Assembly (NCBI GenBank): GCA_051453625.1
Contig: JBOZIK010000001.1
Location: forward strand, 121,993,258-122,036,331
Reading direction: 5' to 3'
Source of the DNA: Welwitschia mirabilis
Lineage: Eukaryota > Gnetophyta > Gnetopsida > Welwitschiales
DNA: 43,074 nucleotides
The position numbers and the translations under genes were made by a program. Under the pieces are notes generated by a model. The model saw only the letters and a list, made by a program, of their open reading frames with translations, made no database searches and was not told the origin of the DNA. The first letter of the stretch is position 1, and the number at the start of each line of letters is the position of its first letter. Below, one piece after another: positions 33,470-43,074 of the stretch.

Positions 33470-34620
33470 TTCAATAATAGAGCAAGATAATTTTTCTGCA
33501 TTTCTTTATGATAATTTCCAAAGTGCATCTTTAAGTTCTTCTATCTCTAATCTTTTATTAGATAATACTTCTAAGAAACCTTCCTCTTCTTCAAATAACT
33601 CTTCATCCTTTTTAAACATAACTTCTAGTTATAATGTTACCTCCCAATTCCTTAAAGAAATCATTGTACATAAGAAAAGAGAAGTCTAAAATTCTTTTGG
33701 TCTTCTAGCAAGGAATGATGTAGGATTTAGAAACCTTATTGCCTATTCCACATTTCTAAGAGAGGTTGATGAGAACCCTTTTTAACATTTAGCTAAAATT
33801 TAAAAATTAGTCATCACCTTGGGAAATGAAAAAAATAAGATTAATAATAGGACATACATGATTATTTTTCCCTTTATGCTTAGAAGCAAAGCTAAAATCT
33901 AGTTGAAATTCATTCCACATAGAATCCTAAAAAGTTGGAAAGTAGTTTAAAATATCTTTATCAAAGTTTATGAATCAGAGGACCATAAAAAAAATAATAA
34001 GAGAGGTTAAAAAATTTTTTTAATAACCCGATGAAGACTATGCAATAACATATGAGAGGTTCCTTATTGTACCTTGATCTAAGCATGTGGATGAGTTCTC
34101 AAAAAAGGAGATAATTAATAATTTTTATAGTGAGATCAATAGAAAAACTAAACATCTTATATATTTCTCACATGAAGGTGACATTCTCAACTTAACACTA
34201 GATGAGGCATCAAAATGTTTAGAGGATTTAGTAGAAATAAGCTAAACCTAGTTAAAACCTAAACACAAGGAAGAAAAGTTATTAGGGCAAGTGATCAAAA
34301 ACCTTAAAAGAACATGGAATGAGAATCTCATAAGTGCTAATAATCTTCTCAAGGATTCAACTAGGAAATTAGATAGGTACACTATATCTCTAGCTAATTC
34401 TAAGGTAGCATATCTGAGACCATCATCTTCTTTCTCCCCTTGTGAAATTTATGAAGATAGTTCCCACTCAACAAAGGAGTGTCCAACCTTATCTACTTAC
34501 AAAGAAATAGTTCTTAGAGAGGCTTATGCTTTTAAACAAAGGTCTAATGTGAATAGGATTAACCAATTCCAGTTAATAAATAATGGATTATTCTGTACCA
34601 TTAAGATCTATTTTTAAAAA
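33470..34620 (+). pseudogene. Ty3/gypsy (Athila/Tat-like) gag relic
   Basis: Plus-strand fragments appear in the order expected of Athila/Tat gag: FLREVDENPF near 33757 (like F-x-G-L-P-x-E-D-P-Y), IIFPFMLRSKAKI near 33862 (like L-F-P-F-S-L-x-x-K-A-K-x-W-L), then a helical region. A zinc knuckle at 34441-34482 reads CEIYEDSSHSTKEC. It fits C-x2-C-x4-H-x4-C except that the second Cys is Tyr, a G-to-A type change. Stops and frame changes are frequent; the last frame is open from 34291 to 34617. No protease or pol follows on this strand. Confidence 0.65.
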
Positions 34621-36020
34621 AAATTTAGAAACTAGAATTTCAAGCCTAGTTCTTCTAATTATTATTCTTTTCATACAATAAACTAGATTTAATTAAGTTG
34701 ATCCTTAGTATCATCTTTTTCCACAAGGATAACTAAGGTAGGTTTTTAAAAGTTATACACTCTTGCTTTCTTGTAAGTTACAATTAAAAGAAAGGAAAAT
34801 AAGAGAGTCTAGAGTAATATTTTTAAAACTTTATTAAAAAGGTAGAAAAGTGAGCAAGATCCAAGTTTTCACCAACTTGTTCTTTTGTAGTTACTCATTT
34901 TGATAATATCCTATGATTTCTTGTAACACACTTGAAACTATCAAGTATGATGGCTTGGGTCATGAAGACATAATCTCATTCACCATATGAAGATTGGTGA
35001 ACTCAATTGCCAGTTGATCTTTCATAGCCTTGAAATAAAAATGGAAAGTAAAGATCCTAGGTACTTGAAATTGATGAAATTATAAAGACTTAGATCAAGT
35101 AATTATGAAATTCACTTAAATAAAAATGAAACATAAAAGTTAAGTTACTACTTAAGTATTCTAAGTACAAAGTTACTTGCAGCTTGAAATCAAAAGCAAG
35201 AAAACTTTTATGTATTAAAGAAAATACATTACATTAAAGAAAGATGGATGTACATAGAACTCCTCAATCTATCCTTGAAGGCGAGTTCATTCCCCAAAGA
35301 AGTGCTTAGAAAGCCATCACGATTTAACACTTCAAAGATTCTATCTTTGCTAAAAATAAAGGATGTTATAATGGAGGATTCAAGGCCCTTTTACAGACAA
35401 GGATGGGGGTAAAGGTTGGTTACAAGACTTTGTCTTGTAGAGTTAGATGAGAAGTTACAAAATGACCGCATCAGGTAGGGTTTTTATCACTTTTCATTAG
35501 ATCATCATGATGTGGCAAATAATTGACTCTTGGGTGCTGCTGTTTCTGCTAACCATTGTCAGCACTATGTGTCTCTATCATCATCTTACTTAATAATACC
35601 ACATGCTATTATGATGCATCATCATCATTGCTATTATGAAATCTAATTAAGCTCATAACTCCATTTAACTAAATTTTGTATGGTAATTTAGGAATGTGAG
35701 AATTAAGGCATCCTGCTTAGTAGAATTAACAACATTGGTTAACCTAAATGGCAGCACCGACATTTTAATCTGGATTATTTTCAAATTTAAGCATGTTCTT
35801 CAAAGTGCAATAAATATCCTAAAAATGTCGTGAGCAAATTATAAGTTCATAATTATTATAGAAAATAAATAGAAGACATGTTTTTATGATGAAATCAATT
35901 ATATTAATGTCCTCCATTAAGATAAATTAGTTAATTAACTTAATTAGAGTGTTAACTTTAACATGTTAACACACCTTCTAATTAGAATTTCACTAGATCC
36001 TTAGTAAAAGTTGATAATGA
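34621..36020. other. Unassigned DNA, possible minus-strand LTR
   Basis: No gene was found. On the minus strand CTGTAAAAGGGCC (near 35383-35395) resembles a TATAAAAGGGCC promoter. About 150 nt further a T/A-rich segment with TAATGTAATG resembles an LTR poly(A) region. This may be an LTR of about 0.8 kb in reverse orientation, but no second copy, primer site or clear ends were seen. Confidence 0.3.
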
Positions 36021-36838
36021 NNNNNNNNNNNNNNNNNNNNNNNNNNNNNNNNNNNNNNNNNNNNNNNNNNNNNNNNNNNNNNNNNNNNNNNNNNNNNNNN
36101 NNNNNNNNNNNNNNNNNNNNNNNNNNNNNNNNNNNNNNNNNNNNNNNNNNNNNNNNNNNNNNNNNNNNNNNNNNNNNNNNNNNNNNNNNNNNNNNNNNNN
36201 NNNNNNNNNNNNNNNNNNNNNNNNNNNNNNNNNNNNNNNNNNNNNNNNNNNNNNNNNNNNNNNNNNNNNNNNNNNNNNNNNNNNNNNNNNNNNNNNNNNN
36301 NNNNNNNNNNNNNNNNNNNNNNNNNNNNNNNNNNNNNNNNNNNNNNNNNNNNNNNNNNNNNNNNNNNNNNNNNNNNNNNNNNNNNNNNNNNNNNNNNNNN
36401 NNNNNNNNNNNNNNNNNNNNNNNNNNNNNNNNNNNNNNNNNNNNNNNNNNNNNNNNNNNNNNNNNNNNNNNNNNNNNNNNNNNNNNNNNNNNNNNNNNNN
36501 NNNNNNNNNNNNNNNNNNNNNNNNNNNNNNNNNNNNNNNNNNNNNNNNNNNNNNNNNNNNNNNNNNNNNNNNNNNNNNNNNNNNNNNNNNNNNNNNNNNN
36601 NNNNNNNNNNNNNNNNNNNNNNNNNNNNNNNNNNNNNNNNNNNNNNNNNNNNNNNNNNNNNNNNNNNNNNNNNNNNNNNNNNNNNNNNNNNNNNNNNNNN
36701 NNNNNNNNNNNNNNNNNNNNNNNNNNNNNNNNNNNNNNNNNNNNNNNNNNNNNNNNNNNNNNNNNNNNNNNNNNNNNNNNNNNNNNNNNNNNNNNNNNNN
36801 NNNNNNNNNNNNNNNNNNNNNNNNNNNNNNNNNNNNNN
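36021..36838. other. Assembly gap, 818 N
   Basis: The largest gap in the window. Open frames crossing it on either strand are artefacts. Confidence 0.99.
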
Positions 36839-37235
36839 TAAGGCATTAAAATAAAAAATTTAGTAAAAAACGACATGAAAACTAAACACCATACCCCTAA
36901 CTAAAACTAAACTTTCTCTTCAAATTTTTATGATAGAAAGGGTTTAAATTATTTAAGAACATAACCTTAGAAAAATCTTGAAGCATCCTTTTATTAAAAG
37001 TAATGCAAAGTAATACAACTAAGCTGCAAGAAGGGAAAAACTAATTAAATGCGAAACAACAATGCTAATTGAAAAGCCAATTCATAAAAATGGTTTATGC
37101 CATATAATGTTTTTCTCATGAAATGGAGGTGAAGTGAAATGAGTAATGGAGATGGAAAATGAAAATGTGTCAAAAGACTTAACTATAAAACTAATGAATA
37201 AATGAGTGAACCTACCTAAGTTAATAACCTTTATT
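36839..37235. other. AT-rich intergenic DNA, no gene
   Basis: Nothing recognised on either strand. Confidence 0.55.
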
Positions 37236-37563
37236 ATGTTTTTGTATTCTTTTTTTTTTTTTAGTGAGTCTCAGTATCAACTAAGCATAATCTTGACCAA
37301 ATAACTTATATGAATTTAATAAACTGCAGTAAATCTTAAGTACAGAATTCCAAAGAAAATAGATTGCAGAAGGTCTCAAATTCCCATATCTTAATTTTCT
37401 TTGTTTTCCATTTCTATTAATGTATATGTCCTTAGTTGAATCCTTTAAATCACATTGAGCATCTAGTGTTAATAGAATTTTCTTCCACTAGAGTTAAGCA
37501 TGTTGTTTTATGAAGAAATTAGTATTGCATTGTCAATGAGCACTCGTAGCACCGATACAGTTG
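37236..37563 (+). repeat. Left copy of a ~320-bp direct repeat split by an N gap
   Basis: Shared landmarks with 37694-38005, in order: tttgtatt; aaatcttaagta-gaa; tcatagaag or gcagaagg; ttccttta or variant; atcctttaaat-gcattaagcat; agagttaagcatg; ttttatgaagaaattagt; ttgcatt; and cagttg at the end. The copies look roughly three-quarters identical. Confidence 0.8.
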
Positions 37564-37693
37564 NNNNNNNNNNNNNNNNNNNNNNNNNNNNNNNNNNNNN
37601 NNNNNNNNNNNNNNNNNNNNNNNNNNNNNNNNNNNNNNNNNNNNNNNNNNNNNNNNNNNNNNNNNNNNNNNNNNNNNNNNNNNNNNNNNNNNN
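37564..37693. other. Assembly gap, 130 N
   Basis: It lies exactly between two direct-repeat copies: the left copy ends in cagttg at the gap and the right copy starts with tttgtatt after it. Further units could be hidden in the gap. Confidence 0.99.
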
Positions 37694-38005
37694 TTTGTAT
37701 TTTTTAATGAATTTCGATATTAATTAAGTGTAGTATTAATTGGAATGACTTAAAAGAATTTAAGAAATCATAACAAATCTTAAGTATGAAACTTAAAAGA
37801 TAATAAATCATAGAAGACCTCTAATTTTCACCTTTTTCTTTCCTTTATTTTCCTTTTCTACTAATATATATATCCTTTTTTTAATCCTTTAAATAGCATT
37901 AAGCATATATTATTATAACATTTTCTTCTAATAGAGTTAAGCATGCTATTTTATGAAGAAATTAGTCTTGCATTATAACTCAGCATTTATAAATCCCATG
38001 CAGTT
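37694..38005 (+). repeat. Right copy of the ~320-bp direct repeat
   Basis: Same ordered landmarks as 37236-37563, ending in catgcagttg. Being downstream of the minus-strand gypsy pol, the pair could be a repeat block near that element's 3' end. A TATA-like tttataaatagg at 38229 on the plus strand hints at another LTR nearby. Confidence 0.8.
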
Positions 38006-38549
38006 GATTATGTTGTAATTAGATTATTAGAATTACATTTCCAATGAGTGTCCATATCTCTAATGTAGTTAATTAAACCTAATTAGGTGATTAATGAGAT
38101 GTGAATTTGGAGAAGATATGTATTACTTTTATTTTATTAATCTTCTCATATTCCTTTTTTAATTACACATTAGAGGAGTTATTAGCTCATTAACCTAACT
38201 AAGATAAATCTTTTCTCCATAAAAAGCTTTATAAATAGGGAACATATACAAAGGTAGATCCTACTTTTTTGTCATCCATGATTTACTAAAATTAAAGATC
38301 TTAAATGAACATGCTCTTAATAATCAAACTCAAAATAAGCATAACTTTTTCTTAGAAACCTATAAGTATACTTACTTGTAACTATTACTTAGGTGATAAC
38401 CAGATCTCTTATTATTTGATTTTTGTTAAAAACCATTAATTTAGATTTGAAATTCTCATAAATTCATCAGTCAACAAACTAAATGAATGATAATGCTGAA
38501 GGCAATATCCATTGACTTTAAATTATTGATGATTTTTGGTGTTTTTAAG
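38006..38549. other. Unassigned DNA beside the gypsy pol relic
   Basis: No gene was found. It contains tttataaatagggaac near 38229, which looks like an LTR TATA box on the plus strand, but no LTR pair was identified. Confidence 0.4.
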
Positions 38550-38599
38550 GAGAGGTACTCCATTAGGAAGAATCTATTTTATTAGAAATGGACCTTTCC

Positions 38600-39330
38600 A
38601 CTTAGTAACTAGTTTCTTAAGAATAGATGTAATCATGAGTTATGAGAAAAACTAGTTTTTCTTCCTAACATTTTTTTTTAATGATGTTTTAATTGTGAAA
38701 ATTTTTCATTTGCTCTTTGTTAATCTTCATGTTTTCATAGGTGTCATTCCTGATTTCATGTAGTTTAGTAACTTGTATAGCCCTTTTCTTTATTGTTACC
38801 TCTAGATATAAGTTCATGCTTTTAATTACCTAGTAGCTTTGTATTCTACGGATAAATGATAAGATTTTCCATAAATTAACCTAAATGAGGACATTCCTAA
38901 GGGTGTTTTATAAGTTATGTGATAGGGTCATAAGATGTTATTAAGTTTAAAAGATGAATCTATTCTTATTAAGTTCATCATATTCTACAAAATCTTCTTA
39001 TTTCTCTATTTATAACCTCAAGTTGATTACTACTTTCGTGGTGATAGGGAATTACTACTTTATGAGTAGCCCCATACTTAGTGAAAATGTACTTAAATAT
39101 TCTGTTACAAAAGTATGTTCCTCCATCACTAAACAAAACTCATGGGCACTTAAATTGCATTAAGATGTTTTTCTTCAATAATTTCACCATCCTTTGGATG
39201 TTATTTGATCAAAACCTATAGGTTTTCTATCCATTTAGTAACATAATCAACATAGATAAGAATGTATTGATATCTGTTTGAGGATGGATATGGAACCTGC
39301 AAATCAATGCTCTAAATATTAAAGGGATCA
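38600..39330 (-). pseudogene. Gypsy integrase core relic
   Basis: YILIYVDYVTKWIE (39229-39268) holds the first catalytic Asp. SDGGTYFCNRIF (39095-39130) holds the second. KYGATHKVVIPYHHESSNQ and LEVINREIRR (about 39004-39091) end with the conserved Glu. Then TPLGMSSFRLIYGK matches T-P-x-G-M-S-P-Y-x-L-V-Y-G-K, and a worn tail matches the L-x-E-L-x-E-x-R-x-x-A-Y-E-N-A segment. All three D, D, E residues survive, although frame changes separate them. Confidence 0.75.
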
Positions 39331-39799
39331 ACAATAAGAATGGGATCTAGAGGTATCATATGATTTTGTGAGAGAATTCCTAGTTTTTGATAATTTTTTT
39401 CATATTTATATTAAAGGGAGGAGTTTTGAAAATGGATGGCCAATTGAAACTTAATTGAAAAACTTTTATACCAGTTTTGTTAGTTGAATAATAACTCCCA
39501 TAAGCCTTAGAATGGTACTGCTTAAGAATATTATGTATTTTAGTTTAGGTCATACATTTATGGATGACTTGGTTTTGATAGTACTTGAATAGATATGGAC
39601 TATTCCAAAAGAAGTGTTTAGCTTGACTAAAGATCTACTTCTGTTATTAAAGATCTAAAGAGAAGTAATGACCTTGGAAACTAAGTAATTTGCAATATCA
39701 ATAAATTAAGGTATTTCTAAAATTAATAAAAAGTATTTATTAGGGGAGTTGTTATTAATAAGAAGGATGTTTATAGATTTTCCTAGCTTGTTCATGAAA

Positions 39800-40249
39800 G
39801 ATGATCCAAAACTACATTATTAAAGCCCTTCTTCTCCTTAATTTCTAAGTCAAAATCCTGTAAAAGAAGGATCTATTTGATTAATCTTAGTTTTGAATCC
39901 ATTTTTACAAATAGGTATTTAGGGATGAATCGTCGATATAAATAATCATCTTAAAACTTGATAAATACTGCCTAAGTGTATCTAAAAAAAAAGACTATAG
40001 CTAGAGGCTATTTTTCTTTGATTGTGTAGTTTAATTGAATGTTATTTAGTGTTTTACTAGCATAATAGATTATAATTGGTTTTCTATCTATTCTTTGCCC
40101 TACCATAGCTTCAGCTACCTAATCGCTAGTATTTTACATAAGTTCAAAGGGTAATTCCTAGTTAGGTGATTAAATGATAGGAGTAGAAGTGAGTTTTTTC
40201 TTAAATTATTTAAAAAATTTTTGATGCTCAACGGTCTAGTTGACAGAGG
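39800..40249 (-). pseudogene. Gypsy RNase H relic
   Basis: LPFELM followed after a stop by NTSD corresponds to L-P-F-E-I-M-C-D-A-S-D, with the first catalytic Asp changed to Asn. VGQRIDRKPIIIYYASKTL then NIQLNYT follow the family pattern G-Q-R-x-x-x-x-x-x-x-I-Y-Y-A-S-x-T-L-x-x-A-Q-x-N-Y. It is continuous in position with the RT relic. Confidence 0.7.
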
Positions 40250-41190
40250 TGTATTTGTTTAAGAGGCCACATAATGGTTTATAGATTTTGGTAAACCTTC
40301 TATAATACCTTTCATGTCCTAGAAATAATCTAATGTCTTTTGCTTTTTAGGAGTTGGGAGGTGTGTGATCAAAGAAACTTTCATGGAATCTACTTTAACT
40401 CTTTTAAAGGAAATAATATATTCTAATACTATGCCTTTATTAATTATTTTCCTAATTAAGAATAGGACGTTTTTCTATACATCTCTCAAAGATAAGCTTT
40501 AACTTACATAGACAATGATTAAATGAGGTCCCACAGATAGAGAAATCATCCATAAATGTTATTTTAATGCATACATTTAATAAATCAAAGAAAATTTCAA
40601 TCATGCATCATTGAAATGTGCTGGGTGCATTGCACAACTGAAAAGAAATTTTTTTATAAGCAAAGATTCCATAAGGATAGGTGAAGGTGGTTTTATGTTG
40701 ATCTTCAATGGTGATTTCTATTTGGTTATACCCTAAATACTCATCTATAAAGTAATAAAAAGAGTTTCCCATAAGTTAAGTTACCCTAAGATTTTATCTT
40801 AAAAATGGAGTGGAAAGTGATCCTTGTTTGAAATGCCATTTAATTTTATATAGTTTATGCACATTCTCCATTTGACAATGGGTCTAGTAAGGATGAGCTC
40901 ATTGTGTTAATTTGGGATGAGGATAATTTAGGATTTCTTTGCTATAGTTTAAATCAAACTTATCCATTGACTATTTAAGATGAAGAAAACAATTTCGTTA
41001 TCTAAGAGCTTGATCACTTCATTTTTTATCACCTCCTTTAGGGTTATATTTATCCTTCTTTGGGATTTTATGGATGGCTTTACATTCTCTTGTAAGTAAA
41101 TGTTATATATGTAGATGCTAGGTCAGTACCCTTAATGTCCAAAATAATCCATCTTATTTCTTACTTATGCTTCCTTAAAAGGTTTAGCAA
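40250..41190 (-). pseudogene. Gypsy reverse transcriptase relic
   Basis: In order: WIILDIKG; a K-N-E-V-I-K-L-L-D stretch; SQWIS; NELILTRPIVKWRMC; NYIKLN (for D-Y-R-K-L-N); LGYNQIEI; HKTTFTYPYGIFAYKK; LCNAPSTFQ; FMDDFSICG; and near the end LFLGHERYYRRFTK. FMDDFS at 40536-40556 carries the catalytic Asp-Asp pair. A stop follows STFQ. The match to Athila/Tat RT is dense over about 300 codons. Confidence 0.8.
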
Positions 41191-41439
41191 CTAGATTTCA
41201 TAGGATGAGGTTAAGGAAGAATTGATTACTATTAGAAAGACATAATTTTTTTCCTAAGAAAGCATATTTGAAATTATTTAGTAGATGCTTAAGTTTGAGG
41301 AAGCTTTCATCCTAAGTGATAGGGAATGATTTTTAAAAAAAGTCTAAAGTATCATTTCTAAGAAAGTGAGTGAAGGATTCTTAGTCTTCTAAGAGGCTTT
41401 CTATCTTATTCACATGTTCTTCTCATTCATTGTTAAATG

Positions 41440-41720
41440 GTAATTCCATGGTATTATATATTGCCAAAGGATATTTTCATTAACCCATTCCTATAATTAA
41501 TTAATGTGTTTGAAGTTGCTAAGAAAGGTATTCCTTAAATTACAAGAACTAATTAGTCCTTGTATTTTTCATATCCAAAATTGCAAAATTCACTAAGAAG
41601 TAATAGCTATCTACCTGATGCACTACCAAATTGTATGTATTTGATGGGTTATTATAAGATATTTTATAGGACATTTATAAAGGTTTAGATGCAATTCTGA
41701 GGATTATGGAGAGTTGAAGA
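41440..41720 (-). pseudogene. Gypsy protease relic
   Basis: Frames give FLVNFAILDMKNT (like F-P-x-D-F-V-V-L-D-M-E), then IPFLATSNTLINYRNG (like G-R-P-F-L-A-T-x-x-x-L-I-D-V-x-x-G) and KISFGN. This is the C-terminal half of Athila/Tat aspartic proteases. The active-site D-L-G-A-S segment, expected at slightly higher coordinates, could not be recognised. Confidence 0.65.
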
Positions 41721-41799
41721 ATGATCACTGAAATATGTAATTATTGGCATATTCAGAGGCATTTTAGGCACTTTCTAATGCTCAGTACTTTGGAAGAAG

Positions 41800-42855
41800 A
41801 TTAATAATGCTAGAGATAATTTATCTTGAGTTAAAAAGATAGGAAGGACTATCATCCCCATTATCATCCATACGATTGATAGGATGATAGCACTGTACAA
41901 ACCAAATAGGACACTGACATGGACTGAAGTTGGAACCAATGAAGACCATTTTTCTAAAGGTGTCATTCCCAATGTCATTTTCATGACATGAAGGATGAAC
42001 AAGGATGACTCATGTACTATCATCCCCTAGATCATTCCCATGGTAGTCAAGACAACAACTGAAATAGCTAGCCAATTTTCATCTATTATCTGTTTCCTTT
42101 TCTAATTTGAGTGTGTTTTTTAGTGCATTTTTAGTGATGGTATCACCTTCTTTACTATATAAATAAACACCCTTATGATACTCTTATCATATTTGATGCA
42201 TTAAAAATTCTTGTCACAGGGAATCAAAAGATAGAAGATCTATCTTGTGTAGTTGTAGAAAGATGTTTCCTTGGTGTTGGGCTATGCATCCTCCATTGAG
42301 GTGCAACTATTTTATAATCCAAAAGTGAGTTTGATTCATAAAAAAAAACTCTGTTTCATTTGTGTATTAATACTTTTAATATTTATTATGGTTTATGTTA
42401 TTTTTGATTTGGTGACAGTATCATTAATGATATAGGTCTTAAGAGCAACCTTTGTTAAGATTAATGGTAGTAATTTGGAAGCATTTTGCATTACACTTTA
42501 TTTAACTTACTTGATATCCTAAGTTGGTCTTAGTTAGTGATAGTCTGTCAGGTTGATTTAGGTTATACAAGGTCAATCTTCCTAACAAGATGATTCAAAA
42601 ATCAGATAGGTGTTCATTTATATTAAGTGCATTTACATTTTCATTGCATGTTTATTTTCTTGCATTGTTCTTAAGTTTTGGATACAATATTTTCTCGAAA
42701 ATAAATTCTCCTTCTTCTCTTGCATACCTTTAAATGGTTTTACAACATTTTGATCATACCTATTTATATTAATATATCATATTTTGCAATATATCTATTT
42801 GTCATTAATAGGATTGAGTAAGCCATAAAGGATTGCAAAATTACATATCATAACA
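41800..42855 (+). repeat. Second Ty3/gypsy LTR, plus strand
   Basis: A TATA box (ctatataaataaac near 42155) lies about 700 bp before the CA end at 42854-42855. It shares several ordered landmarks with the LTR ending at 33172. The left edge is uncertain; DNA between 41780 and 42060 could be LTR or flank. A minus-strand frame at 42023-41775 has no recognisable domain. Confidence 0.55.
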
Positions 42856-42857
42856 TC

Positions 42858-42880
42858 TTAGCACTATTACTGGGGAAGGC
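42858..42880 (+). promoter_or_regulatory. Primer binding site, Asp-tRNA type
   Basis: TTAGCACTATTACTGGGGAA matches TTGGCGCCGTTGCCGGGGAA at all but six positions. Every difference is a G-to-A or C-to-T transition and nearly all lie in CpG pairs. It follows the LTR CA end by two bases. The internal part of this element (42881-43074) runs off the window and shows no recognisable gag yet. Confidence 0.7.
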
Positions 42881-43074
42881 TACTGAGGAGCATGAGGATT
42901 ATCATTACTCAGGTGAGTAAATCAGAGTTCAGTTCAAAAATTTATCTATAGTAACATTGTATTTCTATTTAGGAATTGTAGGCTTTCTATTTGCAGTTTT
43001 TAGTTTTTTTGAGTCTGTAATAATAGTCTGTCATCCACTCTATCATTCAAACAATATTGGAAATGACAATACAA

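Larger units (their letters stand above)
38550..41720 (-). mobile_element. Degenerate Ty3/gypsy (Athila/Tat-like) pol, minus strand
   Basis: Protease, reverse transcriptase, RNase H and integrase occur in that order on the minus strand, which is diagnostic for Ty3/gypsy. Each domain keeps many signature residues, but stops and frame changes break all of them. The gag end, expected above 41720, is not visible; a plus-strand LTR occupies that place instead. The pol was therefore truncated or interrupted. Confidence 0.8.

Noticed and set aside
36001-36876. Long open frames across N runs (also at 4832-5439, 10420-10697, 28236-28483 and 37500-37727)
   Set aside because: They are open only because N codons contain no stops.
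1-43074. CRISPR arrays, operons, bacterial-type systems
   Set aside because: The spliced gene and plant retroelements show a eukaryotic nuclear origin. No regularly spaced repeat-spacer array is present; the short-period array at 7690-8400 has no spacers.

Overview
The window is nuclear DNA from a land plant, most likely a seed plant. It holds one convincing protein-coding gene, split by five GT-AG introns and lying on the minus strand at 15783-19507. The other roughly 39 kb is very AT-rich and carries retroelement remains that are still recognisable in translation but full of stops and frameshifts. Such old, unpurged transposons with almost no young copies recall gymnosperms or slow-turnover angiosperms such as Amborella. 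The species cannot be fixed from this window. Seven runs of N mark scaffold gaps.

Layout. 1-7030: decayed intergenic DNA with a LINE zinc-binding-domain relic (about 3240-3790), a repeat pair flanking an N gap, and a possible copia LTR junction. About 7030-13390: a plus-strand Ty1/copia element with two diverged LTRs, a Met-tRNA-type primer binding site, an unusual short-period repeat array in its leader, and a pol relic in the order protease-side region, integrase, reverse transcriptase, RNase H. 13390-15475: no gene seen. 15476-19507: an amino acid transporter gene of the lysine/histidine transporter-like 8 (LHTL8, AAAP) type. 19508-20060: its CpG-retaining promoter side. 20060-32300: intergenic DNA with no recognised gene, a possible SINE, small tandem duplications and a G-run at a gap edge. 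32300-34620: plus-strand Ty3/gypsy (Athila/Tat-like) LTR, Asp-tRNA primer binding site and gag relic. 34620-38540: unassigned DNA with two gaps and a 0.3-kb direct repeat pair. 38550-41720: minus-strand gypsy pol relic (protease, RT, RNase H, integrase). About 41800-43074: a second plus-strand gypsy LTR with primer binding site, running off the window.

The gene should encode a 589-residue, roughly 11-helix plasma-membrane type amino acid/H+ symporter. Its cytosolic N-terminal tail holds a dense Ser/Thr-Pro array. Its first intron appears to consist wholly of about six tandem copies of an ancestral ~120-nt intron together with the edges of both flanking exons. That is the most unusual structure seen here. 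No new multi-gene system could be supported; the retroelements are decayed and no neighbouring genes act with the transporter.
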